Counted from the first letter of the stretch, positions 1 to 8,943 are shown. The stretch: DNA of 29,372 bases from JABDAD01 sp964409695 (GCA_964409695.1 CAYPDX010000011.1:1-29372), one strand, 5' to 3'. Notes: generated from the letters alone by a model not told the origin. Numbers and translations: made by a program.

Positions 1-59
1 GGTATAGCTGATGGAAGAACTGCAGCAAAATATGCTGCAGTTCTTCCATCAGCTATACC
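1..59. repeat. Perfect 26-bp inverted repeat at window edge
   Basis: Bases 1-26 are the exact reverse complement of 34-59, with a 7-base loop AAAATAT at 27-33. The palindrome starts exactly at base 1 and lies inside the third ankyrin repeat. Its exact alignment with the window edge points to a fold-back assembly or amplification artefact at a contig end. A natural hairpin is the less likely alternative. Confidence 0.9.
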
Positions 60-785
60 AAGATTTATACCAAATTCTGCTTCCTCTACAAAATGTTTAA
101 AAATATCTAATTTACCTTCTCTTGCGGCATAATGAGCTGGTAAAGATCTACTATTATCAGGAATCTTTGGGTTAGCTCCATTTTCAAGTAGAAATTTCAC
201 TATATCAAGAGAGTGAAAACTTGCCCAATGTAAGGGAGTCATACCTGTTGCGTCAGGAGAATTTATGTTAAAGCTATCTTTAAAGAAACCTTTTATGGAG
301 AGAATGGTGTCCATAGCAACGGCTGGAGTCGTTATCGTAGCGCACACGACAAGAATAGGAGGTATCTTATTAAATTGAATGAATATATCACCTAAATATT
401 TTGATTTGGTTCCTGCATCCATGGAACGACTTTCAGGATAAAGAAATTGTAATAGAGTTGGTATAGCCATGCACAATTCTGGTGTTGTAGCAAGAATTCC
501 TTGAGACTTTTGAAGTTGTATACTGCCTTTTAAGAATAAGTTATTAAGTAATTCGTGCATTATAGTTTTTTCATCTGATGTAGAGTTAGCAAATATTTTT
601 ACTAAATTTGGAAGATCGATTTCTAAAGCAGAGTCACCAAAATTTATTTCCATATCTGTTTCACTAGCCGATAGTCTGTTGTTAAAGCGAGTAGCAATAG
701 CTGAAAGTGCGTTTTTGATATCTGACGCGGGATGATAACCTGGCAATCCAATTGAAGGTGAAGGTAGAAAAAACTTAATTTTCAT
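1..785 (-). CDS. Ankyrin-repeat protein, C-terminus cut by window edge
   Basis: An open frame runs from the ATG at 785-783 to the window edge, giving about 261 codons with no stop. Residues 1-177 match no family I recognise and show no clear signal peptide. Ankyrin repeats begin at about residue 178. The first (178-210) has the TPLHWAS and IVKFLLENGANP signature and is exactly 33 residues. A second is weaker (about 211-245, with HYAA), and a third starts with DGRTAA. Such proteins bind other proteins and in intracellular Rickettsiales are often candidate host-directed effectors; that role is inferred here. The last 59 bases are a perfect inverted repeat, so residues after about 252 are probably not real. 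A good promoter precedes the gene, so it need not depend on lptE read-through. Confidence 0.8.
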   Translation of the reverse strand, partial: MKIKFFLPSPSIGLPGYHPASDIKNALSAIATRFNNRLSASETDMEINFGDSALEIDLPNLVKIFANSTSDEKTIMHELLNNLFLKGSIQLQKSQGILATTPELCMAIPTLLQFLYPESRSMDAGTKSKYLGDIFIQFNKIPPILVVCATITTPAVAMDTILSIKGFFKDSFNINSPDATGMTPLHWASFHSLDIVKFLLENGANPKIPDNSRSLPAHYAAREGKLDIFKHFVEEAEFGINLGIADGRTAAYFAAVLPSAI

Positions 786-812
786 ATTCTTAATCTTATT
801 AATTATATCATT

Positions 813-840
813 AATATACATTAATGGAGAAAAAAGTCAA
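813..840 (-). promoter_or_regulatory. Sigma-70-type promoter for the ankyrin gene
   Basis: On the minus strand there is a -35 TTGACT (840-835), a 16-base spacer and a -10 TATATT (818-813), 28 bases before the ATG at 785. The match to the consensus is close. Being AT-rich, the region could produce such matches by chance. Confidence 0.5.
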
Positions 841-858
841 ACAGAATTTCTGGGGTTG

Positions 859-1359
859 TTAATTTGTAACCAATGATTCGGCACGTTTGAAGAATAAAAT
901 TAACCTGCGTCTTAGCTCTTCTGCGCATGATTTTGCTAGATTTATATTTGTTGTTTCAAGCTCAACGTTAGTAGAAAAAGGTGAAAATAATGTATTATAG
1001 GAACCTATCTGCCTTAGCTTTCCTGAATATATCATTGAGTTATCGTCTAATTTATATAATTTATACGACAAACTGAACTGAACGTTAGCGCGTAGTACTT
1101 CTGAGTCTTTTTGAATTATTAATGGATCATGGGATCTGTCAATCTGTATCTCTAATCTATATTTTATATTCTGTGGACTTGTATCTAAAATATTTCGAAG
1201 ATGGTTTTGAAATTCATATGAACTTATAGATTCCTCATGAAAATTTATGGAGATACTTGCTAATTTAGTAGCAAGGTTTTCATCTACGACAGATCTATTT
1301 GCGCATGCTGGTAAGTTTAGAATAAGCAAGGTACATATAATAAACTTAAGTACGCGCAT
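859..1359 (-). CDS. lptE: LPS-assembly lipoprotein LptE-like
   Basis: 166 residues. LptE is an outer-membrane lipoprotein that plugs the LptD barrel and helps insert LPS in the outer leaflet. The N-terminus has a basic start, a hydrophobic stretch and a lipobox-like LPAC with the acylated cysteine at residue 19. The rest is a small alpha/beta domain of diverged sequence. The strongest argument is position: it follows leuS by 12 bases, the leuS-lptE order common in proteobacteria. In gammaproteobacteria holA comes next; here an ankyrin gene follows instead. The protein is somewhat shorter than the E. coli one. Sequence identity to LptE is weak, so the call rests on the lipobox, the size and the neighbour. 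Confidence 0.65.
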   Translation of the reverse strand: MRVLKFIICTLLILNLPACANRSVVDENLATKLASISINFHEESISSYEFQNHLRNILDTSPQNIKYRLEIQIDRSHDPLIIQKDSEVLRANVQFSLSYKLYKLDDNSMIYSGKLRQIGSYNTLFSPFSTNVELETTNINLAKSCAEELRRRLILFFKRAESLVTN

Positions 1360-1371
1360 TTTGCAAAACCA

Positions 1372-3888
1372 TTATATAACAAAATTTATAATCTTATCCG
1401 GAACCACGATAAGCTTTTTTATTGTAATTCCATCTAGATATTTTCTAATTTCGGGATTTTCTAGAGCTAATTTCTCTACTTTTTCTTTAGGGGCTCCAGA
1501 TTCCAAAGTAACAGTTCCTCTAAGTTTACCATTGATTTGAACTGCAATAACAACTTCTTTAGACTTTGCTAAAGATTCATCATAACTTGGCCATGAATTT
1601 TCAGCTAAGAGTTTACTATTTCCAAGCTGCTCCCAAATTTCTTCAGTAATATGCGGTGCAAATGGGTTAAAAAGTCTAATTATAGAATCAAAAGCAAAGG
1701 CTATAGAAGGAGCTTTGGACTCTTTCGATAATTCCTCAGACATGGCATTATATAGTTCTCTTATTCGAGCTATAGCTTTATTAAAATGAAAATTTTTAAT
1801 ATCGCTAGTTACAGTTTTGATGGTTTGATGAGTGAAGGATAATAATTTCTGATTCTCAGCGCCCTTGAATTTATTAGATTTAATTTTTTCTGCAGTGGTA
1901 AATAATCTTACCAAGAATTTACCGCATCCATCGATACCGCTTTCTGACCAATCAAGCTCTTTTTCTGGAGGACTATCTGAAAGTACAAACATACGTACAT
2001 TATCAGCTCCAGTTGTTTTAATTATACTATCTAGATCAATAACATTCTTTTTAGATTTGCTCATTTTTTCTATCTTACCTTCAGTGACCTTGAGTCCTGT
2101 AGTTTTATGAACTAATCCATTATCTGTTTTTATCACTTCATCTGGATAGAGCCAGTTTCCTTCTGAATCTTTAAAAGTTGCATGGAGTACCATGCCCTGG
2201 GTAAGTAGATTTTTGAATGGCTCTCTGACACTAAGAATTCCTTCGTCATTCATAGTTTTTGTAAAAAATCTTGAATATAGGAGATGGAGAATCGCATGTT
2301 CAATCCCTCCAATATATTGATCAACAGGAAGCCAGTAATCGGCAGCAACTTTATCTATCATAGTATCATGGTTATTATTACAAAATCTTGCAAAATACCA
2401 AGAAGATTCAAAGAATGTATCAAATGTATCGGTCTCGCGTCTAGCCGGCTTAGAGCAGGTTGGGCAGCTTGTATTTTTCCAAGTTGGATGTTTATCTAAA
2501 GGATTTCCAATACCTGTAAAATCAACGTCATATGGAAGTTCTACCGGTAAATTTTCTTCTTTAACAGGAACTACTCCACACTCATCGCAATAGATAATAG
2601 GAATTGGACATCCCCAATATCTTTGGCGTGAGATTCCCCAATCTTTGAGCCTGAAATTTGTGCAGGCATTTCCTAGTTTTAATTCTTCGAGTTTTTTAAT
2701 GGATACTAATTTTGCTTCTTTAACTTCTAATCCATTTAAAAATTCAGAATTAATAATTTTCCCAATTCCAGCAGTATAGGCTTCTACGATTACATCTATT
2801 TCTTTATTCTCGGGCTCAATAACCTGCTTAATTGGAAGATTGTATTTTGTTGCAAATTCATGGTCTCTTTGATCATGCGCAGGACATCCAAAGATCGCAC
2901 CAGTACCATATTCTTTTAGTACGAAGTTAGCCAGATAGACAGGGAGTTCAATTGTAGGGTCAAACGGATGTTGTACAGTTAAATTTGTTCTTACACCTTG
3001 TTTTTCAGCTTTTTCGATATCAGCAGCAGCCGTGCTCATATGTTTACAATTATCGATAAAATTATTTACTTCATCAGTTTTTTCAATTTGAGAAATAATT
3101 GGATGATCATAGCAAATAGCTACAAAGCTAGCACCAAATAATGTATCAGGGCAAGTGGTGTAAATGACGATTTCTTGGTCTGAATTTTTGATTTTAAAAT
3201 GAACATTTGCGCCAACTGATTTACCTATCCAGTTTTCTTGCATGGTTTTGACGCTTTCAGGCCACCCATCAAGAGTTTTAATGTCATTCAATAATTCTTC
3301 AGCATAGTTTGTGATTTTCAAAAACCACTGTTTTAAATTCTTTTTCTCAACTAAAGCTCCGCTTCTCCAGCCTCTGCCTTCAATAACTTGTTCATTAGCT
3401 AAGACAGTATTATCTACAGGGTCCCAGTTAACCACTGATTCTTTTTGGTAAGCTAGTTTTTTTTTGAGTAGTTTAAGGAAGAAAGCTTGCTCATGCTTGT
3501 AATATTCAGGCAGGCATGTAGCTATTTCCCTTCTCCAATCGTAGGATATTCCAACAGACTTAATCTGCTCTCTCATTGATTCTATATTTGAAAGCGTCCA
3601 ATCTAGAGGGTGGATCTTATGCTGTATAGCTGCATTTTCAGCTGGAAGGCCAAAAGCATCCCATCCCATTGGGTATAGAACATTGTAATTATTAGCTCTA
3701 TAGAAACGAGCTATAACGTCACCCATCGAATAATTTCTTAAATGGCCTACATGTATTTTGCCTGAAGGATATGGGAACATTTCAAGTACATAATATTTTT
3801 GCTTATTATTATCTACTTCGCTATTAAAATGCTTTCCTTCGTGCCAAATTTTCTGCCATTTAGCATCTATTTTAGAAAAATTTCTCAT
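1372..3888 (-). CDS. leuS: Leucyl-tRNA synthetase
   Basis: 838 residues, a normal bacterial length. It charges tRNA-Leu with leucine in the cytoplasm. The class I signature is present: PYPSGKIHVGH with the HIGH-type motif at residues 46-49, and KMSKS at 608-612. The CP1 editing domain is intact, with the threonine-rich TTCPDTLFG near 244-252 and the conserved aspartate of AHDQRD at 342. A zinc-binding insert with CDEC (about 434-437) and CPTC (about 475-478) precedes the ESSWYFARF block. The gene lies between a DUF3576 gene (4 bases upstream) and lptE (12 bases downstream), probably as one transcript. Nothing suggests damage. Confidence 0.98.
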   Translation of the reverse strand: MRNFSKIDAKWQKIWHEGKHFNSEVDNNKQKYYVLEMFPYPSGKIHVGHLRNYSMGDVIARFYRANNYNVLYPMGWDAFGLPAENAAIQHKIHPLDWTLSNIESMREQIKSVGISYDWRREIATCLPEYYKHEQAFFLKLLKKKLAYQKESVVNWDPVDNTVLANEQVIEGRGWRSGALVEKKNLKQWFLKITNYAEELLNDIKTLDGWPESVKTMQENWIGKSVGANVHFKIKNSDQEIVIYTTCPDTLFGASFVAICYDHPIISQIEKTDEVNNFIDNCKHMSTAAADIEKAEKQGVRTNLTVQHPFDPTIELPVYLANFVLKEYGTGAIFGCPAHDQRDHEFATKYNLPIKQVIEPENKEIDVIVEAYTAGIGKIINSEFLNGLEVKEAKLVSIKKLEELKLGNACTNFRLKDWGISRQRYWGCPIPIIYCDECGVVPVKEENLPVELPYDVDFTGIGNPLDKHPTWKNTSCPTCSKPARRETDTFDTFFESSWYFARFCNNNHDTMIDKVAADYWLPVDQYIGGIEHAILHLLYSRFFTKTMNDEGILSVREPFKNLLTQGMVLHATFKDSEGNWLYPDEVIKTDNGLVHKTTGLKVTEGKIEKMSKSKKNVIDLDSIIKTTGADNVRMFVLSDSPPEKELDWSESGIDGCGKFLVRLFTTAEKIKSNKFKGAENQKLLSFTHQTIKTVTSDIKNFHFNKAIARIRELYNAMSEELSKESKAPSIAFAFDSIIRLFNPFAPHITEEIWEQLGNSKLLAENSWPSYDESLAKSKEVVIAVQINGKLRGTVTLESGAPKEKVEKLALENPEIRKYLDGITIKKLIVVPDKIINFVI

Positions 3889-3892
3889 ATAA

Positions 3893-4414
3893 TTATTTAG
3901 ACTGTGATTGAATGTATAATTCTCTTGCTTCTCTTATAATCTGGTCTTCAAACTTATGTGCTAAAGTTGAAGAGACTGGCTCGTTGTACCACTGACCATT
4001 TTTTAATCTTCTCTCGTAAACCCTCACTTCTATTGCTTCAGCGTTGATAACATTTTGAGAAATAGTTACTTGGATTTTAAAACTATAGGCAGGTTCTTTT
4101 GTTGTACTGTACCAATCTGTCAAAATTATGCCGTTTGAAGCGTCTAGGTTTACAATTGGCATAAAGCTTAAAACTTTCTCAGTTGCTTCCCATAAATATT
4201 TATTTATTTTTTTCCAGTTCTCGCCTTTTGCTTTTGTATCTTCTCTCTTCATATGGCCTGGTCTGAATGTTAGACCATCTTCACCTGCAAGAGAACCCAT
4301 TTCATCATAAACTCTCTCTTCACGCGTTCTTGGATAATCTGAGGCAAAAGCTGCAGATGCTGCTAGGGCTAAGATAGATGATATCAAAAATATTTTTCTA
4401 AAATGCATAATCAC
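3893..4414 (-). CDS. DUF3576 family exported protein
   Basis: 173 residues. The N-terminus is a signal peptide: basic MIMHFRK, a hydrophobic core and an ASAAFAS cleavage region near residue 25. The mature part carries the DUF3576 hallmark: a YLWEA segment, LSFMPIVNLDASNG and ILTDWYS at roughly residues 69-102, followed by a beta-rich half with VRVYERR. Function is unknown. The family is found in alphaproteobacteria and is often next to leuS, as here, just ahead of leuS-lptE. That linkage suggests an envelope or outer-membrane role, which is an inference. I see no lipobox cysteine, so a periplasmic location is likely. The ATG two codons later would also fit. Confidence 0.85.
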   Translation of the reverse strand: MIMHFRKIFLISSILALAASAAFASDYPRTREERVYDEMGSLAGEDGLTFRPGHMKREDTKAKGENWKKINKYLWEATEKVLSFMPIVNLDASNGIILTDWYSTTKEPAYSFKIQVTISQNVINAEAIEVRVYERRLKNGQWYNEPVSSTLAHKFEDQIIREARELYIQSQSK

Positions 4415-4479
4415 TGTCTGATTTAATCTGAGGAACCGTATGATAGGAAAATTTATTCATTCTGTAAACTGAAATTATA

Positions 4480-6414
4480 TCATAGTTTTCTCAATAAATC
4501 CTGTGTGATCCTAGATTTTTTGTCACCAGTTAAAATTTGTCTATATATTTGAATATTTTCTATTACTCTTTGGACGTAAGTTCTAGTTTCATAATAGGGT
4601 ATTGATTCAATCCAATCTACTACATCATAAAGTTTCATATCTTTTGGGTCGCCATAGAGATTTTTCCATTTTTTGACAACGGGCCCTGCGTTATAATTAG
4701 CTATTGCCATAATATATGAGCCATTATATTCAGTTACCAAATCATCAATATGCTTTGTTCCAAGACGAATATTATATTCTGTATTTGATGTTAATCGTTT
4801 CTGATCAAATTTAATTCCTAATTCTTTAGACATTTGCTTTGCTGTTTGAGGAATTAGCTGCATCAAACCATATGCATTAGCGTTGCTTATGGCATATTGA
4901 TCAAAAACAGATTCTTGCCTTAATATAGCATAAACAAGAGATTTGTCCGAAGCTCCTTTATGAATTTTATATGGAGTAGGGAATGTTTCGTTGTTTATTA
5001 TTGTCCCTGCTTGCTGAGCTAGTTTTGCTATCTCCGTTCTCCAATGTAAATCTAATTGTGGAGCAATTTTATTATAAATTAGAACAACCTCTCCATCAGT
5101 TTTAGCTATAGAAAAAGCTTCTTTTGCATAGATTTTTAATAGTTCGTATTTATTTGTATAAGATAATAATTCAGCTATTCGTGCATAACTATTGCTCTTA
5201 AGGTTAGATTTATCTTCTGAAGTTATTGTATGTGTGAGCCTTATATTTAAATCTTTAAAGCCAAGTTCATGTTGAGCTAAAGCTCCATAAAAAGTGAATC
5301 CATACGCGCTTGCTGTTTTAAACCATTTTTTGGCTATATCTTTTTTGCCAAGTTGTTTGTAGCTTCTGCCAATCCAGTATGCTCCTCTAGCGATAGACAC
5401 AGCATTTTTCGCTGTTGCGTAGATTGTTTCAAAGTGCTTTATAGCATCAGCAGGTTTATTTAGATGTCTAAGAGCAATCCATCCAGCAAGAGATTCAGCG
5501 TCTAGAATATCAGCTCTTTCTGACAACGAATGTTTACTTACAATTTGATAAGCCGCTTTATAGTTTTTTTGTTCGAGAAGTTCCCTAACAAAATAATTCT
5601 TTAATTTCCACCATTTGCATGCGTGTTTCTCATCGTCAGGAGCGTGCTTATATAGCCTTATTAGCTCTTCATTTGGTGCTGTTTTTCTGTGAAGATTGAG
5701 GTAAGCATATAGGAGACCAGAATTATATTTGTAACTACCTTTCACCTTATGAAATAGATGCTCTGGTTTTAAGGTTTTTTTTTCAATTATAGATATCCAA
5801 GCGTTAAATACTTTCTTATATTCCTTATTTACTAAGAACATGAATTTTTGTGCTTCAAAAACTTTATCATCCCATAGTAGTTCTGAAATTTTCTGCGCAT
5901 GGTCTTCTTCCGTAAGAATTTTTATATTCTTAGCCAAAAATTCTTCGGATTTTTTAGGATTGTGGGTGGAAAATATCCAAGCTGATTTTATAATTGGAGC
6001 TAGTTTTTCTTTGTCTTTAATTTTTGTTTCTGCGGCTTTGTAATAGTGATAATAGCCTTGAGGAGTTTTAGGTATATTATGCGTAAACCATTTTATTATG
6101 TGGGTTTTAGAGGTATTATTTGATATAAGTTTCTCCGCATTTGTAGCGAGAGTATTATATTGTGGCCAGTTCGGGTTCTGGTATAGAAAATTAGTTATAT
6201 CTTCAAAACTACTATTTGCCTTGTCCTGAAAAAATTGAGTCTTTAAAAAATGATGTATATCTTTATATTTATAATGATTAGAGAGGCTTAGAGATTTTTT
6301 TAGGTCTCCTTTATTATAAAAATCTGCTATCTCCGCTACATTCGCTAAGGCGCTAAAACTATACATAATTGTCAGAATTATTGACAGATTCTTCAAAATT
6401 CTCATACTACACAT
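4480..6414 (-). CDS. Soluble lytic murein transglycosylase, SLT family
   Basis: 644 residues, Slt70-like in length and layout. It cleaves the MurNAc-GlcNAc bond of peptidoglycan with formation of 1,6-anhydroMurNAc, in the periplasm. Residues 1-24 form a signal peptide ending SALA. A long alpha-helical superhelix follows (about 30-470), with TPR-like stretches. The catalytic SLT domain lies at about 490-630: the catalytic glutamate is E501 in RQESVFD, followed by GLMQL (516-520), NYNAG (573-577) and ETRTYVQRV (609-617). It is transcribed away from fabD with only 24 bp between start codons. Its presence, with murJ nearby, suggests the cell makes or remodels peptidoglycan. A start at the second methionine (residue 4) is equally possible. 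Confidence 0.93.
   Translation of the reverse strand: MCSMRILKNLSIILTIMYSFSALANVAEIADFYNKGDLKKSLSLSNHYKYKDIHHFLKTQFFQDKANSSFEDITNFLYQNPNWPQYNTLATNAEKLISNNTSKTHIIKWFTHNIPKTPQGYYHYYKAAETKIKDKEKLAPIIKSAWIFSTHNPKKSEEFLAKNIKILTEEDHAQKISELLWDDKVFEAQKFMFLVNKEYKKVFNAWISIIEKKTLKPEHLFHKVKGSYKYNSGLLYAYLNLHRKTAPNEELIRLYKHAPDDEKHACKWWKLKNYFVRELLEQKNYKAAYQIVSKHSLSERADILDAESLAGWIALRHLNKPADAIKHFETIYATAKNAVSIARGAYWIGRSYKQLGKKDIAKKWFKTASAYGFTFYGALAQHELGFKDLNIRLTHTITSEDKSNLKSNSYARIAELLSYTNKYELLKIYAKEAFSIAKTDGEVVLIYNKIAPQLDLHWRTEIAKLAQQAGTIINNETFPTPYKIHKGASDKSLVYAILRQESVFDQYAISNANAYGLMQLIPQTAKQMSKELGIKFDQKRLTSNTEYNIRLGTKHIDDLVTEYNGSYIMAIANYNAGPVVKKWKNLYGDPKDMKLYDVVDWIESIPYYETRTYVQRVIENIQIYRQILTGDKKSRITQDLLRKL
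6381..6410 (+). promoter_or_regulatory. Possible fabD promoter inside the transglycosylase gene
   Basis: TTGACA at 6381-6386 is an exact -35. TACTAC at 6405-6410, 18 bases on, is a weaker -10. Initiation would fall near 6417, leaving about 22 bases to the fabD ATG at 6439. The site lies within the first codons of the divergent transglycosylase gene, as it must with a 24-bp gap. Confidence 0.4.
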
Positions 6415-6438
6415 CGTAAATCAAAAAATTTATTAGAT

Positions 6439-7392
6439 ATGAATAGAGCATTTATTTTTCCTGGTCAAGGATCTCAACTAGTTGGAATGGGTAAAGTTTT
6501 TTATGAAAATTTTTCTGTCGCAAAAGAGGTATTTGATGAAGTAGATGATGCTCTTTCTGAAAAACTTTCCTCTCTGATTTTTGAAGGAACTGATGAAGAA
6601 CTTACACTAACATCAAATACTCAGCCAGCTCTAATGGCTGTGTCACTTGCTATTCTCAGAACTATAGAATATTTGTCTGGTAAGAAAATTATCGACATGT
6701 CTACAATAGTTGCTGGTCATTCTCTAGGAGAATATAGCGCAATATGTGCAGCAGGAGGCCTTAGTATAAGAGATTGTGCTAGGTTGCTGAGGTTAAGAGG
6801 GGCATTTATGCAAAATGCTTGCAGAGAAGGAGAGGGTGCCATGGCTGCAATTATTGGTGCAAGGAGAGAAGATCTTCAATTTGCTTTAAAGGAAGCAAAT
6901 TCATATGGAATCTGTGAACTAGCAAATGATAATAGCAAAGATCAAGTTGTAATAAGCGGTAATGTAGCTGCAGTAGATTTCGCTATGTCCATGTTTGGAG
7001 GAACGGGAGTAAAGGCTATAAAGCTCAAAGTTAGTGCACCATTTCATTGTAGTTTAATGAAAGATGCTTCAGAGAGAATGAAAGAAGCTATGTCAAAGGT
7101 AAAATTTAATAGATTATCTATCCCAGTGATTGATAATGTAAGTTTAGAACTTTCGGAAGATCCAGAATTTTTAAAAGAAAGATTGATAGAGCAAATTTCA
7201 GGAACAGTTCGCTGGCGTGAAACTATGGAAATTATAGCTTCGAGTTACGACTCTGCGTATGAGGTAGGATCAGGCAAAGTTTTATCAAGTTTATTTAAAA
7301 GATCATATCCTGAATTCAAAGCACAAACTCTTAATACTATTGCCGAAGCTGAGGAGTTTGTAGTCTTATTACACAAGTCTGATTTGCTCTAA
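6439..7392 (+). CDS. fabD: Malonyl-CoA:ACP transacylase
   Basis: 317 residues, the usual length. It moves malonyl from CoA to acyl carrier protein, feeding type II fatty-acid synthesis in the cytoplasm. The start MNRAFIFPGQGSQ is the family signature. The nucleophile is S95 in GHSLGEYSA, the conserved arginine lies in RLRGAFMQ (R120), and the catalytic histidine is H203 in SAPFHCSLM. The gene stands alone: no fabH, fabG or acpP neighbour is visible. It converges on the MFS gene, with a 309-bp gap and no obvious terminator. Confidence 0.97.
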   Translation: MNRAFIFPGQGSQLVGMGKVFYENFSVAKEVFDEVDDALSEKLSSLIFEGTDEELTLTSNTQPALMAVSLAILRTIEYLSGKKIIDMSTIVAGHSLGEYSAICAAGGLSIRDCARLLRLRGAFMQNACREGEGAMAAIIGARREDLQFALKEANSYGICELANDNSKDQVVISGNVAAVDFAMSMFGGTGVKAIKLKVSAPFHCSLMKDASERMKEAMSKVKFNRLSIPVIDNVSLELSEDPEFLKERLIEQISGTVRWRETMEIIASSYDSAYEVGSGKVLSSLFKRSYPEFKAQTLNTIAEAEEFVVLLHKSDLL

Positions 7393-7701
7393 ATTATCCC
7401 TAGTCACAAGTAATTTGGGTGAGTTTTTAGGTCATAAAATTATATCAAACTATCATTATTCGATTTAAATACACGTCTAAGTTAAAATTTGTTGTTTCTT
7501 TTACTATTAATGTTGCGTAAATTAGCGGTTAATTTTGCAGGTAAAAATGCCAAAGAAGAACTATTATCAAAAGAATTTCCCAGGTTGATTTGAAATAAGT
7601 TAATGAACTTATACAAGAAATGCGTACAAAAACCAAGATCTACGGGACAAGGTTTTGCTAGAACGTAATTTTGCTCCGTTCTGTTCTCAATACAACATGT
7701 T
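7393..7701. other. 309-bp gap between fabD and MFS gene; possible gene remnant
   Basis: No intact gene is convincing here. On the plus strand a short frame starting at 7510 reads MLRKLAVNFAGKNAKEELL and stops after 27 codons. A one-base shift near 7567 then continues as QVDLK, a stop, and VNELIQEMRTKTKIYG before further stops. The protein-like composition across a frameshift and stop codons suggests a decayed gene, but I cannot name the family and chance is possible. There are no strong hairpins or copies of the repeats seen elsewhere in the window. Confidence 0.3.
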
Positions 7702-8943
7702 CTAAATTTTTCTACTATTAACAGATTTAAGTGCAAAAAATCCGATTATTATTGTGGATAAAGGATAGAAAGCCGCATATGCAATGGAGTCATATTCCAT
7801 TGCTATTTTTGTACATATGAAGCATGTGGGAGTTGATAATAATAGGCTACCTAGTGAATGTCCTGTGCTGAATATTCTATATCTAATTCCAACATTAATA
7901 TTTTGTTTTAATATCATTTGAGACGGGACGGAAAAGCCTGAAATAATAGATGACGCTAGAATAATTAAATATGGGATAAAATCTAAGAATTGATATTTTA
8001 TTGTATAAAACAATGCTGTAAGAACACAAATTATCATTATAATTATTAATTTTATCAAAGAATACCCACCAATCTTATCAGCTAAATTTCCCCATATGAT
8101 TCCAAAAATACCATATGAAGCTATAAATACTGGAATATAATGAGTTAAAGAAATAGAAAGATCTAACTTTAAATATATAGGAAGAAATATTATAAAAAAT
8201 TGGTACATTGTACCTATAGAGCCTGCAATTAATATGGTTTTTAGTAATAATGGGGCCTGTCCATATATAAGTTGCATAAAATTTATATTCAAATATTCAG
8301 GATTTTCCTTTGATTTTGTATATTCAATTGTTTCTGGAAGATAATTTCTAGCAAATGTAAGAGCAATTCCTACAAATCCTCCCGTAATGAAGCAAATTCT
8401 CCACCCATCTTTGTATGAAGATAGTTTGTATAGAAGAAGTGCCGCCATTAGCGCTCCTATTTGTGTAGAAAATGTAACTAATCCATTTCCTAAATTTTGT
8501 TTTTTCTGAGAGATATTTTCTGAAATATATAATCTTACTCCGTCGATTTCTCCTGATAATCCTGACAGAAAAATCATTCTAGAAAAAATTAATAATGAAG
8601 ATGCTAGAATTCCTATAGACTCATAACTCGGTATAATTGTTACTAGCAAAACACCTATACTACTTATTAGTCCTGAAATTGTTACAGCTAGTCTTCTTCC
8701 TAATTTATCACCGATATTTCCAAGAAAAATAGAACCAAGCGGCCTTGCAAGTACCGTGAGAATAACAATTGCAAAGAAGTTTAGTAATTTATGTTTGTCC
8801 TGAATGCCAGGCATAAAATTATTTGAAAGTTGAAGTGCTGAGAGGCTAAATATTGCGTAGTTGAAATATTGGACTATAGAATTAGAGCAGGCAAGTAAAA
8901 AAGCTCTGCCAAATATTTCTGTATTTTTTCTGGTATATATCAT
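7702..8943 (-). CDS. MFS transporter, ProP-like (metabolite:H+ symporter type)
   Basis: 413 residues with about twelve hydrophobic segments, an inner-membrane carrier of the major facilitator superfamily. After the second segment comes ARPLGS (66-71) and motif A, GNIGDKLGRR (75-84). This pairing is typical of the ProP/ShiA sugar- or metabolite-proton symporter branch, of which Rickettsiales often have several. A loop near residues 205-222 (PETIEYTKSKENPEY) matches the usual central loop of the group. The substrate cannot be read from sequence; proline/betaine is only the name of the family. It follows the foldase gene by 42 bp that contain a GC-rich hairpin, so it may be partly insulated from it. 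Confidence 0.85.
   Translation of the reverse strand: MIYTRKNTEIFGRAFLLACSNSIVQYFNYAIFSLSALQLSNNFMPGIQDKHKLLNFFAIVILTVLARPLGSIFLGNIGDKLGRRLAVTISGLISSIGVLLVTIIPSYESIGILASSLLIFSRMIFLSGLSGEIDGVRLYISENISQKKQNLGNGLVTFSTQIGALMAALLLYKLSSYKDGWRICFITGGFVGIALTFARNYLPETIEYTKSKENPEYLNINFMQLIYGQAPLLLKTILIAGSIGTMYQFFIIFLPIYLKLDLSISLTHYIPVFIASYGIFGIIWGNLADKIGGYSLIKLIIIMIICVLTALFYTIKYQFLDFIPYLIILASSIISGFSVPSQMILKQNINVGIRYRIFSTGHSLGSLLLSTPTCFICTKIAMEYDSIAYAAFYPLSTIIIGFFALKSVNSRKI

Noticed and set aside
7482..7736. 84-codon minus-strand frame in the fabD / MFS gap
   Set aside because: It overlaps the end of the MFS gene, resembles no family, and the plus strand of the same stretch looks more protein-like.
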